Source: a virus
IMG/VR virus record: IMGVR_UViG_3300020463_002175
Span: 1-29,553 of that record
Strand: one strand, 5' to 3'
DNA: 29,553 nt
How positions within the stretch are numbered: position 1 is the stretch's first letter; every line of letters begins with the position of its first letter. The translations under genes and the position numbers were made by a program. The notes beneath the pieces were generated by a model, which saw only the letters and a program-made list of their open reading frames with translations, had not been told where the DNA came from and did no database searches. Below are positions 1 to 7,134 of the stretch, in pieces.

Positions 1-1
1 A

Positions 2-55
2 GTATTCTTGGGAACACCAAGATATGCAAACATTGGTTTGACAATCAACTTCTAA
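2..55 (+). CDS. 3' end of an upstream gene (partial, unidentified)
   Basis: An open frame enters from the left edge and stops at TAA 53-55; its last residues read TPRYANIGLTINF. The other two forward frames give less protein-like text and stop elsewhere. Ending in Phe after alternating hydrophobic residues is compatible with a beta-rich structural or outer-membrane-type protein, but 17 residues are too few to name it. The GC hairpin follows directly, which fits the end of a transcription unit. Confidence 0.35.
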   Translation, partial: VFLGTPRYANIGLTINF

Positions 56-61
56 TTTTGA

Positions 62-81
62 GGGGGTCTTAACGGGCCCCC
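62..81 (+). terminator. GC-rich hairpin, possible terminator or boundary element
   Basis: GGGGG at 62-66 pairs with CCCCC at 77-81, and 67-69 can extend the stem to 74-76 using wobble pairs, leaving a four-base loop. In this very AT-rich DNA such a stem stands out. The run that follows (82-87) is A, not T, so it is not a textbook intrinsic terminator on the + strand, and the - strand lacks a U tract as well. TTTT at 56-59 can also pair with the following A run, lengthening the stem past an internal mismatch. It sits between a gene end and a promoter, so a terminator or mRNA-end role is inferred from position. Confidence 0.4.
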
Positions 82-90
82 AAAAAATAC

Positions 91-119
91 TTGACATTTA
101 CACAATTTATTATTATATT
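91..119 (+). promoter_or_regulatory. sigma70-type promoter upstream of the DNA polymerase gene
   Basis: TTGACA at 91-96 matches the -35 consensus exactly. A 17-base spacer follows, then TATATT at 114-119 as the -10. Transcription would start near 126, giving a leader of about 30 nt with the AAAGGAG ribosome-binding site at 142-148. An early or middle phage promoter read by host RNA polymerase is the natural reading. A TATTTATT element at 116-123 overlaps the -10. Confidence 0.6.
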
Positions 120-154
120 TATTAACGGAATCTTACAACCAAAAGGAGTTATAC

Positions 155-2659
155 TTGTATCAAAATATCTGGTTTGACATAAAAAAGAATACAATGAATG
201 TTTGGGACGACCAAAAGGGACATTTACAAATACCATATAGAAAGTATGCTTATGTAAAAGATTCTTCTGGTCAGTATATTAGTTTATATGGGGAGAGATT
301 AAAGAAAGTTAGTTCATACGACAAAGACGACCCAACACTTCACGAATCAGATGTTCCACCAATGACAAGATTTTTAGTTGACCAATATGGAGATTCAGAT
401 GAATCATCAGTAGGACACAAAGTTGTATTTTTTGATATTGAAGTAGAGGTAACAGAAGGTTTTCCGGATGTTCAAAAAGCGTATAATCCCATTACATCTA
501 TTGCGTTGTATGATACTACAACAGAAAAGTATTTCACTTATTGTTTTGACCCACACAAAAGAATCGAAAGTTATGAAAGGGGAGATGAAGTTGTAGAGTT
601 CTATGAAACTGAATACGAAATGTTAACTAAGTTTTTCCAGAAGTATTTAGAAATTAGACCAACAATATTAAGTGGTTGGAATTCAGAGTTCTTTGATATT
701 CCTTATCTATATAATAGAGCGGTTAGAGTATTGGGACCAGAAGTAGCAAATTTATTATCACCAATATCAAAAGTTATTTATTCAGAATACAAAAAGAAAC
801 ACACAATCGCTGGTGTTTCATCATTAGATTATTTACAATTATATAGACAATTTACATTTACTCAACAATCAAGTTATCGTTTAGATTATATCGGTGAAGT
901 AGAAGTCGGTATGAAAAAGGTTGATTATGAGGGAACTCTTAATGACTTGTATGATAATGACTTACAGACATTTATAGATTACAATATCCGAGATGTAAAA
1001 ATATTAGTTGAGTTAGATAGGAAGTTGAACTTTATAGATATTGCAAGAGGTATTGCTCACCTTGGACATATACCTTATGAAGATATCAATATGTCAAGTC
1101 GTTGGTTAGAAGGAGCAATCTTGGTGTATCTGAAAAAGATTGGAGTAGTAGCACCTAACAAACCAGGAAGACCAAAGAAGTTTAATAATGATGAAAAGTT
1201 TGCAGGAGCATATGTTCAAGAACCACAATCAGGAAAACACGATTGGGTTTATGACTTGGATATTACATCAATGTATCCAAGTGTGATTCGTAGTTTGAAT
1301 GTATCACCAGAAACAAAGATTGGTAAGGTAGAGGGTTGGAACGAAGAACAATTCTTGAAGTCAACAAACAACAAAACATATTCGGTTATGAATAAACAAG
1401 GTAGAGAAATTGGTAAGATGACCGAAACAGAATTACAAGACTACTTTGACAAATCAAAAGTATCAATCGCATCTAACGGAGTAATTTATAGAACAGACAA
1501 ACAAGGTTTGATTCCAGCATTGTTAGAGAAATGGTTCAACGAAAGAGTTGAGATGAGAAAACTCGTAAAGAAATACCACGAACAAGGTGATAAAGAAAAA
1601 GAACAATACTTTGATAGAAGACAACACATTCAGAAGATTGTATTGAACTCGTTGTATGGTGTATTGGGATTACCAGTATTCAGATTCTATGATTTGGATA
1701 ATGCAGAAGCGACCACATTAACGGGTCAATCATTAATTAAGTTTAGTAAAAAGATAACTAATCACTTCTACAATAAAGAATTAGGAACGAATGAAGATTA
1801 TGTTATATACATCGATACAGATTCTATTTTCGCATCTGCGGTTCCATTAGTCGAAAAGAGATTTCCTAATCAAGAACTCACAGAAACAATGATGACACAG
1901 AGAATTATGGAAATATGTGCAGAGGTTCAGGATTATCTAAATGAAAGTTACAATTACTTTGCCAAGAAGTTTTGTAATATTGATAAGCATGTATTTGATA
2001 TTAAACAAGAGGTGATAGCCAAGACAGGTTTATTCATTACGAAGAAACGATATGGATTACGAATCATCAATGACGCGGGTAGAAAAGTAAACAAAACGCA
2101 TGTAAAAGGATTGGATACCATTAGAAGTAATTTCGCAGTCGCTATGAAAGAATTATTATCAAATGTATTGGATGACATTCTGGCAAATGTTCCAAAAGAA
2201 AAGATTGATGAAAGAGTATCATTGTTTAAAAGAAATATGCATAATTTATCTTATGATGTTATGGCAAATCCAATCGGTGTAAAAGGTATTGGAAAGTATG
2301 AGGTAAAAGATGAGGAGTCATCATTTAGTAAGTACAAGAAAGGTGCACCAGTTCACGTTAAAGCGGCAATCAATTATAATTCATTGATTGAACATTGGTA
2401 CGAGGGTAAGAAATATGAAAAGATATCCAATGGAACAAAGATTAAATGGGTTTACTTAAAGGAGAATCAGTTTGGATTTGACGCAATCGCATTCAAAGGA
2501 CACGAAGACCCAAAAGAAATATTAGAATTAATTAAGAATCACATAGACCATAGTAAAATGTATGAACAAGCGATGTCAAAGAAACTCGGTATGTTTTATA
2601 AAGCAATGCATTGGGGTGGGGTAGAGGATGTCACAACATCAATGAATAGGTTCTTTTAA
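155..2659 (+). CDS. 43: Family B DNA polymerase, T4 gp43-like
   Basis: Replicative DNA polymerase with 3'-5' proofreading. Seen in the 834 residues: Exo I D94-I-E96, Exo II GWNSEFFDIPYL (174-185, D181), Exo III Y276-x3-D280, polymerase motif A DITSMYPS with catalytic D369, motif B KIVLNSLYG (494-502) and motif C YIDTDS with D554 and D556. All catalytic acidic residues are present, so it should be active in both functions. T4 gp43 is somewhat longer (898 aa); this length suits marine T4-like phages. It starts at a TTG (155) placed six bases after a strong AAAGGAG at 142-148; no upstream ATG is available. The C-terminus ends in SMNRFF, a hydrophobic tail like the clamp-binding tail of gp43 (inference). 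It is followed by gp45 and gp44, its processivity partners. Confidence 0.97.
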   Translation: MYQNIWFDIKKNTMNVWDDQKGHLQIPYRKYAYVKDSSGQYISLYGERLKKVSSYDKDDPTLHESDVPPMTRFLVDQYGDSDESSVGHKVVFFDIEVEVTEGFPDVQKAYNPITSIALYDTTTEKYFTYCFDPHKRIESYERGDEVVEFYETEYEMLTKFFQKYLEIRPTILSGWNSEFFDIPYLYNRAVRVLGPEVANLLSPISKVIYSEYKKKHTIAGVSSLDYLQLYRQFTFTQQSSYRLDYIGEVEVGMKKVDYEGTLNDLYDNDLQTFIDYNIRDVKILVELDRKLNFIDIARGIAHLGHIPYEDINMSSRWLEGAILVYLKKIGVVAPNKPGRPKKFNNDEKFAGAYVQEPQSGKHDWVYDLDITSMYPSVIRSLNVSPETKIGKVEGWNEEQFLKSTNNKTYSVMNKQGREIGKMTETELQDYFDKSKVSIASNGVIYRTDKQGLIPALLEKWFNERVEMRKLVKKYHEQGDKEKEQYFDRRQHIQKIVLNSLYGVLGLPVFRFYDLDNAEATTLTGQSLIKFSKKITNHFYNKELGTNEDYVIYIDTDSIFASAVPLVEKRFPNQELTETMMTQRIMEICAEVQDYLNESYNYFAKKFCNIDKHVFDIKQEVIAKTGLFITKKRYGLRIINDAGRKVNKTHVKGLDTIRSNFAVAMKELLSNVLDDILANVPKEKIDERVSLFKRNMHNLSYDVMANPIGVKGIGKYEVKDEESSFSKYKKGAPVHVKAAINYNSLIEHWYEGKKYEKISNGTKIKWVYLKENQFGFDAIAFKGHEDPKEILELIKNHIDHSKMYEQAMSKKLGMFYKAMHWGGVEDVTTSMNRFF

Positions 2660-2672
2660 AATAAATTAAATT

Positions 2673-2701
2673 TTCACAAAATAATATTATACTTATATAT
2701 A
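2673..2701 (+). promoter_or_regulatory. Candidate promoter upstream of the sliding clamp gene
   Basis: TTCACA at 2673-2678 (five of six matches to the -35 consensus) and TATATA at 2696-2701 are 17 bases apart. Transcription would start close to 2708, leaving only about 12 nt before the ATG at 2720 with GGAG at 2711-2714. The whole 60-base gap is AT-rich, so a chance match is possible. It is the only gap between gp43 and gp45, and separate, stronger expression of the clamp is expected. Confidence 0.38.
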
Positions 2702-2719
2702 AACCAAACAGGAGTTACA

Positions 2720-3451
2720 ATGAATAAAAATCAATTAACTAATTTCATTAACAAATACACATTAGGTGGAGAAATTCAATCTACCAAATGGGTTTCCAAT
2801 GGTGATAATTTAACAACAAGATTTATCTCAGGTGATAAGTCAGTTGTTGGAAAGGTTGTTCTCAGTAAATTTAAACATCTTGAACCTTGTGAATTAGGTG
2901 TTTATAGCACAGGACAATTATCTTCATTATTATCAGTATTGGGTGATGATGTTGATGTAAGTTTATTACGAGCAGGTGATAAGTTTATTTCTATGGAATT
3001 AGAAGATACTAAAAGAAAAACAAAATCTAAATATATGTTGAGTGATTTGTCAGTTATACCAACACCACCAGAACTTAAGAATCTACCAGATTCATTTGAG
3101 TTGGGTATCAAGGTAGACGCACATTTTATCAATACATTTATTAGTGGTAAGGGTGCTTTGTCAGACGCAGAAACCTTTACGATATTAACTGATAACGACA
3201 AGGCAGAAATTGTGATTGGATATGCAAGTATCGCATCTAATCGTGTAACAATTCCAGTTGAAACTACAAAGTTCAAAATGATGGAACCAATCTCATTCAA
3301 CGCCAATATGTTCGCATCTATTCTACAATCAAACAAAGATTGTGAAAGTGCAACATTAGAAGTTAGTTCACAAGGGTTATCAAGAATTAAATTCTCAATC
3401 GATAATTACGATTCAGAATATTTCTTGGTATCAACACAAGCAGTTAATTAA
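2720..3451 (+). CDS. 45: Sliding clamp, T4 gp45-like
   Basis: Ring-forming processivity factor that tethers the polymerase to DNA; in T4 it also activates late transcription with gp33 and gp55. The 243-residue product is slightly longer than T4 gp45 (228 aa). It shows the family's alternating beta-strand pattern, an interior region around residues 100-120 (KYMLSDLSVIPTPPE) and a C-terminal strand FSIDNYDSEYFLVST. Identification rests on overall sequence character and on direct linkage between gp43 and gp44, as clamps have few invariant motifs. The ATG follows AGGAG with normal spacing. The stop overlaps the gp44 start by one base (TAATG), indicating coupled translation. Confidence 0.9.
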   Translation: MNKNQLTNFINKYTLGGEIQSTKWVSNGDNLTTRFISGDKSVVGKVVLSKFKHLEPCELGVYSTGQLSSLLSVLGDDVDVSLLRAGDKFISMELEDTKRKTKSKYMLSDLSVIPTPPELKNLPDSFELGIKVDAHFINTFISGKGALSDAETFTILTDNDKAEIVIGYASIASNRVTIPVETTKFKMMEPISFNANMFASILQSNKDCESATLEVSSQGLSRIKFSIDNYDSEYFLVSTQAVN

Positions 3452-4374
3452 TGGAAAGTCTAAAACATAGTTTATGGGTGGAGAAATACCGTCCAAACAA
3501 GTTAGACAATTATATCGGTAATGACCATTTAAAATCCAAGGTGTCGGTATATTTAGAATCAGGAGATATACCACATCTATTATTATTTGGTAGAGCAGGA
3601 ACAGGTAAAACTACTCTTGCCAAACTACTGGTCAATAATATAGATTGTGATTACCTTTATATAAACGCATCTGATGAGAATAGTGTAGATGTAGTTCGTG
3701 AGAAAGTAAAGAACTTCGCATCAACATTAGGTTTCAAAGATATGAAAGTTATTATCTTGGACGAGTGTGATTACATTACACCAAACGCTCAAGCAGCACT
3801 TCGTAATCTTATGGAAACTTTCTCTAAGAATTGTCGTTTTATCCTAACTTGTAATTATGTGGAAAGAATAATTGACCCGATACAAAGTCGTTGTCAGTCA
3901 TTCCAGATAGTTCCACCAGACAGAAAACAAGTCGCACAACATTTGGCAAACATATTGACAAATGAAGAAGTTCAATATGATGTTAAAGATATAGCTACCA
4001 TTGTAAATGGTGGTTATCCAGATATCAGACGAGTAATCAATGGTGCTCAAAGACAGGTCGTAGATTCTAAACTAATGATTGATGAAAATACTATTGTTCA
4101 AAATGATTATAAAAATCAAGTGATGGATATATTGAAAACACAAGATAAAAAGAATTCATTTAAAAACATTAGACAATTGTTGGCAGATTCAAAAGTAACA
4201 GACTTTAGTGATTTATTTAGACTAATGTTTGATACGGTTGATGAGTGGGGAGCAGGACACATCGCTGAGTGTATATTGATTTTGAGTAAATACCAACAAT
4301 CAGACGCAGTAGTGGTTGATAAAGAAATCAACATTATGGCTATGTTTGTAGAATTAATAGGGAGTATTAAATGA
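3451..4374 (+). CDS. 44: AAA+ clamp loader large subunit, T4 gp44-like
   Basis: ATPase that opens the gp45 ring and loads it at primer-template junctions together with gp62. Visible motifs: N-terminal WVEKYRPNKLDNYIG (9-23) typical of clamp loaders, Walker A GRAGTGKTT (47-55), Walker B IILDECD (101-107), sensor 1 LTCN ending at N135, and the SRC motif (146-148) that supplies the arginine finger in trans. The length of 307 aa is close to T4 gp44 (319 aa). It starts on the last base of the gp45 stop codon and ends four bases into the next gene (ATGA). Its usual partner, gp62, is not adjacent; a candidate lies about 7.4 kb downstream at 11760. Confidence 0.96.
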   Translation: MESLKHSLWVEKYRPNKLDNYIGNDHLKSKVSVYLESGDIPHLLLFGRAGTGKTTLAKLLVNNIDCDYLYINASDENSVDVVREKVKNFASTLGFKDMKVIILDECDYITPNAQAALRNLMETFSKNCRFILTCNYVERIIDPIQSRCQSFQIVPPDRKQVAQHLANILTNEEVQYDVKDIATIVNGGYPDIRRVINGAQRQVVDSKLMIDENTIVQNDYKNQVMDILKTQDKKNSFKNIRQLLADSKVTDFSDLFRLMFDTVDEWGAGHIAECILILSKYQQSDAVVVDKEINIMAMFVELIGSIK

Positions 4375-4625
4375 GTAATCCAAATGGACCAGTACCACCA
4401 AAAGTACAACCACAACTCGACTTGACAGACGCAGATACTATACAATGTGAGGATTGTGGAAACGCAGCATTCACACCGGCTTTCTTTTTAAAGAAGATAT
4501 CGGCGTTAGTATCACCAACAGGTAAAGAATCAATCGTTCCGATTCAAGTTTTTACTTGTGGTAGTTGTGGAAAAGTTCCACAAAATATGTTAGAGTCAGC
4601 AGGTTTAGCAAAACCAGGAGTGTAA
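4371..4625 (+). CDS. Small four-cysteine putative zinc-ribbon protein
   Basis: An 84-residue protein with two CxxC pairs: C26-E-D-C29 and C63-G-S-C66, separated by 33 residues. This is the spacing and residue style (CEDCGN, CGSCGK) of a zinc ribbon. The N-terminus is Pro/Gln-rich (NGPVPPKVQPQ) and probably disordered. I do not recognise a named family. It overlaps the gp44 stop by four bases (ATGA) and its own stop overlaps the next start by one, so it is made with the replisome genes. A role in binding nucleic acid or another replication protein is only an inference from position and fold. Confidence 0.75.
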   Translation: MSNPNGPVPPKVQPQLDLTDADTIQCEDCGNAAFTPAFFLKKISALVSPTGKESIVPIQVFTCGSCGKVPQNMLESAGLAKPGV

Positions 4626-5401
4626 TGAACTGGGTAAATAAACTCTGGAGACCACAAACAGGTAAAGAAATCGGACTTACAAAAGAAGATACATTTTTTA
4701 CTAAAAAGGTATTGGAATATGTTCATAAGTATTATTACGATAATATACAGATTCGTGAGAAAGCAGATAACATTGAATACTTGGGTGAAAGACCATTGTG
4801 GTTAAGTCAAACCACAAGTAGAGAAGTTGACCCGAAGTATAATGATATAAATGCACCACTACAAATTCATACTTTCGGAGATAGTTGGACATATGGTTGG
4901 GACATTGAACAAGAAAGAACCTTTACACACTTACTCGGAGATGAGAATACTTCAGTATGGAATCACGGAGCAGGTAAAACTGGACTGGATTATGCAGCAA
5001 AAAAGATAGCGGAAGTTTATCAAAAATATAAACATTACGAAAATGATAATTTCTTATATGTGATTACGGTTCCACACGCATTCAGAAGAATGCACTTTGA
5101 TGAACAAAATATTGGTCGTAGAAGTTGGGCAAAAGAAAACGCAATAAAAGAAACTGAATACAACCATTACTTGTACTTTTTACATCACTATGAACTTTTA
5201 AATAGTTTAGTCGGTAGGGATAAAATCATTTGGGGAACTTGGGATGCTGAAATACCACACGATAAAATGGATATATTTTTTGAAATACACGACTTCATCG
5301 GACCAACTCACCATCCAGGACCAATCGGTCATAGAAAGTATGCAGAAAAGATAAAGAATATTCTTAGAAAAAATGGTTGGTATAGTGAAGAACAAACATA
5401 G
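4625..5401 (+). CDS. SGNH/GDSL-type hydrolase-like protein, copy 1
   Basis: SGNH-fold enzymes are esterases or deacylases, often acting on acylated glycans. Seen in the 258 residues: FGDSWTYG with Ser87 as the expected nucleophile (block I), NHGAGKTGLD (113-122) as a block II glycine region, hydrophobic VITVPH (146-151), and THHPGPIGHRKYA (228-240) with H230 as the likely catalytic His. The Asp normally three residues before that His is replaced by Pro227, so the Asp of the triad is missing or displaced. Start chosen at ATG 4625, overlapping the upstream TAA by one base; an upstream in-frame ATG at 4565 would lie inside the preceding gene. The paralogue at 5902 shares most blocks, including GRDKIIWGTWD. 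Confidence 0.75.
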   Translation: MNWVNKLWRPQTGKEIGLTKEDTFFTKKVLEYVHKYYYDNIQIREKADNIEYLGERPLWLSQTTSREVDPKYNDINAPLQIHTFGDSWTYGWDIEQERTFTHLLGDENTSVWNHGAGKTGLDYAAKKIAEVYQKYKHYENDNFLYVITVPHAFRRMHFDEQNIGRRSWAKENAIKETEYNHYLYFLHHYELLNSLVGRDKIIWGTWDAEIPHDKMDIFFEIHDFIGPTHHPGPIGHRKYAEKIKNILRKNGWYSEEQT

Positions 5402-5909
5402 ACTTGGCAGTTTAGAATTTATACTTGACACAAAATCACCAACTGATGAGATGTTTAATCAATGGAGAGATGAATTCTTATCACTCTCACAAACTGATAA
5501 TTATAAAGTATGGATTACTGGTGGTTGGTTAGAGGATTGGGAAACTAACGATATCGATATTATACTGACCGGTAAACCTAATTACAAAGAAGTAAGAAAC
5601 TTATTGTATCAAGCCAGAATTATAGGTGTAAAGTATGGTTTACTAATTGACATATCACATTGGGATACAGAACCTTTATATATTTATGAAAACTATCCAA
5701 GTGCTTGGGGTGTAGGGAGTGGTGTTGAAAAGTTTGTAGTGGAAAAACTAAATGTAGATACCAAACTATTTATTAATGACGAACTAATAAAAGAAGTAAA
5801 AGAATATGAAAAAGTTATAAAGGGATTATACAGATACAAATTCACATACCCAACAAAAAAACAATTAACAAGAGATTATAAATCAAAACCAATATTATTA
5901 AATGGATAA
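5373..5909 (+). CDS. Nucleotidyltransferase-fold protein
   Basis: The 178-residue product contains ITGGWLEDWETNDIDIILTG (48-67). This is the G-G ... D-x-D signature of the polymerase-beta nucleotidyltransferase superfamily (G50-G51, D60 and D62). The substrate is unknown: the family covers CCA-adding enzymes, antibiotic nucleotidyltransferases and toxin-like enzymes. A third metal-binding carboxylate may be D74 or later, but I cannot fix it. The start overlaps the upstream gene by 29 bases if ATG 5373 is used; GTG at 5385 is an alternative and neither has a clear ribosome-binding site. It sits between two paralogous SGNH proteins, so it may have been carried with one of them or belong to the same pathway. 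Confidence 0.7.
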   Translation: MVGIVKNKHRLGSLEFILDTKSPTDEMFNQWRDEFLSLSQTDNYKVWITGGWLEDWETNDIDIILTGKPNYKEVRNLLYQARIIGVKYGLLIDISHWDTEPLYIYENYPSAWGVGSGVEKFVVEKLNVDTKLFINDELIKEVKEYEKVIKGLYRYKFTYPTKKQLTRDYKSKPILLNG

Positions 5910-6687
5910 AAAAATAAAATATAATGTAGAAAAGTTTTACTACGACAACCATAGAGTAACCACGAATGCAAGAGATGGTTATCCAGAAGGAGAACACGGA
6001 ATGAAACTTTATCAACACAAAGATGATGAAGGTAATTTTATTTATGTAAATGATGAAGGGGAGTATGTAAAATCTCATTTAGAAGCACTCAATATCTATG
6101 AAAATAACAATGGTAGATTAGAGGGTGGAAGACAACACGACCCAATCTATAATGACATTAATGCAAAATATCAAATCTATACTTTTGGTTGTAGTTGGAC
6201 TTATGGTTGGTGTTTAGAACAAGAACAATCATTCCCACATTTGTTAGGTGATAAGGATACGACAATTCATAATTATGGAGCAGGTGGAACAGGTTTAGAT
6301 TTTGCAGTCAAGACCTTATCAGAAGTTTACATACCAGAATCAAGACGACAAATATTTATCATTACGGTTCCACATTACTTTAGAAGAACTTGGTTTGATG
6401 ATGATGGAGTTGTTTATAAAGCTTGGGAAGTAAAGGAAAAAGTTGATATCAATGAGTATAACAATTATTACAACTTTCTACATCACTACAATATGTTGAA
6501 TACTTTTGTGGGTCGTGATAAAATCATATGGGGGACTTGGGACGGAGATTTACCACAAGATATGTTTGATGTAATTTTTGAAATAAATGATTATACCGAT
6601 GACAAAATACATCCAGGTCCAAAATCACACAAACAATATGCAGAACAAATAAAAAATGTATTACAAGATAGATTTAAAAAATTATAA
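5902..6687 (+). CDS. SGNH-type hydrolase-like protein, copy 2
   Basis: A 261-residue paralogue of the protein at 4625. Shared blocks: YTFGCSWTYGW with Ser98, NYGAGGTGLDFA (124-135), FIITVPHYFRR (152-162), GRDKIIWGTWDGDLP (204-218) and a C-terminal DDKIHPGPKSH. Here the D234-x-x-H237 dyad is intact, but the classic Asp of GDS is Cys97, giving GCS. Copy 1 shows the opposite pattern (GDS kept, D-x-x-H broken). GCS variants are common in phage members, so activity is still plausible. The first 80 residues are unlike those of copy 1. The start overlaps the nucleotidyltransferase stop by eight bases (ATGGATAA). Confidence 0.75.
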   Translation: MDKKIKYNVEKFYYDNHRVTTNARDGYPEGEHGMKLYQHKDDEGNFIYVNDEGEYVKSHLEALNIYENNNGRLEGGRQHDPIYNDINAKYQIYTFGCSWTYGWCLEQEQSFPHLLGDKDTTIHNYGAGGTGLDFAVKTLSEVYIPESRRQIFIITVPHYFRRTWFDDDGVVYKAWEVKEKVDINEYNNYYNFLHHYNMLNTFVGRDKIIWGTWDGDLPQDMFDVIFEINDYTDDKIHPGPKSHKQYAEQIKNVLQDRFKKL

Positions 6688-7108
6688 AAAAAAGGTAGTT
6701 CCATTTTACGATACATTTGACAATTACAAAAGTCTCAAATGGGAACAAGTAGAAATGTTATCAGAAGAATTGGAAAACTTTCAAGATTCATTTGGAAAAC
6801 CTTGGGATGAATGGGACTTAACGGATTTACAACATAGATTAAAAGATGATTGGAGTTTTTATTTAATTACAGATAATGTAGGAATAAAAGCTTGGTCGTT
6901 CATCGATTGGAGTAGGAGATATCCTTACTTATGTAATCGTTATGTTGTTCCAAAACATAGAAACAAAGGTTTAGGAAATGATTTAGTGTGGTTGAGGTGT
7001 AATGAAATTAAAGAACAAGGATATGATACCGCTATGATTAAGTTAGAGGATTGGAATAAACCAGCACTATCGGTTATGAAAGAGAATATCTTTACTAAAA
7101 TGGACTAA
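6656..7108 (+). CDS. GNAT-family N-acetyltransferase
   Basis: Transfers an acyl group from acyl-CoA to an amine. In the 150 residues the acetyl-CoA pyrophosphate loop is HRNKGLG (101-107) at the end of a strand YLCNRYVVP (91-99), followed by a helix (108-120), a strand DTAMIKLE and NKPALSVMKE (135-143), the usual N-x-x-A/S helix near the C-terminus. Motifs A and B are therefore visible. The N-terminal third is less typical. The start at ATG 6656 overlaps the previous gene by 32 bases; no better start appears in frame. Acceptor unknown; with the SGNH proteins next to it, sugar acetylation and deacetylation is a reasonable guess. Confidence 0.8.
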   Translation: MYYKIDLKNYKKKVVPFYDTFDNYKSLKWEQVEMLSEELENFQDSFGKPWDEWDLTDLQHRLKDDWSFYLITDNVGIKAWSFIDWSRRYPYLCNRYVVPKHRNKGLGNDLVWLRCNEIKEQGYDTAMIKLEDWNKPALSVMKENIFTKMD

Positions 7109-7113
7109 ATTGA

Positions 7114-7121
7114 TATTTATA
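7114..7121 (+). promoter_or_regulatory. TATTTATA element upstream of the Hint gene
   Basis: One of five notable gaps between genes in this window. TATTTATA lies 13 bases upstream of the ATG at 7135, just before AGGA (7125-7128). Read on the - strand it is TATAAATA, the T4 late-promoter box, but in the wrong orientation for this gene. The identical octamer occurs before the probable gp62 gene (11734-11741), with TATTTATT before gp43 and before the gene at 14341. Function is inferred only from recurrence. Confidence 0.3.
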
Positions 7122-7134
7122 AGTAGGAAAAATT

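Noticed and set aside
2902-3336. Open frame of 144 codons on the - strand inside the sliding clamp gene
   Set aside because: It lies wholly opposite gp45, has no ribosome-binding site and no family-like sequence; it is an antisense shadow.
4116-4445. Open frame of 109 codons on the - strand across the gp44/zinc-ribbon junction
   Set aside because: Antisense to two well-supported overlapping genes, with no start signal.
4565-4624. 20-residue N-terminal extension of SGNH copy 1
   Set aside because: It would lie inside the preceding gene and lacks a ribosome-binding site; ATG 4625 overlaps the stop by one base like other genes here.
7114-7121. TATAAATA on the - strand as a true T4-type late promoter
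   Set aside because: Orientation is opposite to all genes; an antisense late promoter is possible but there is no - strand gene to serve. Kept only as a recurrent element.
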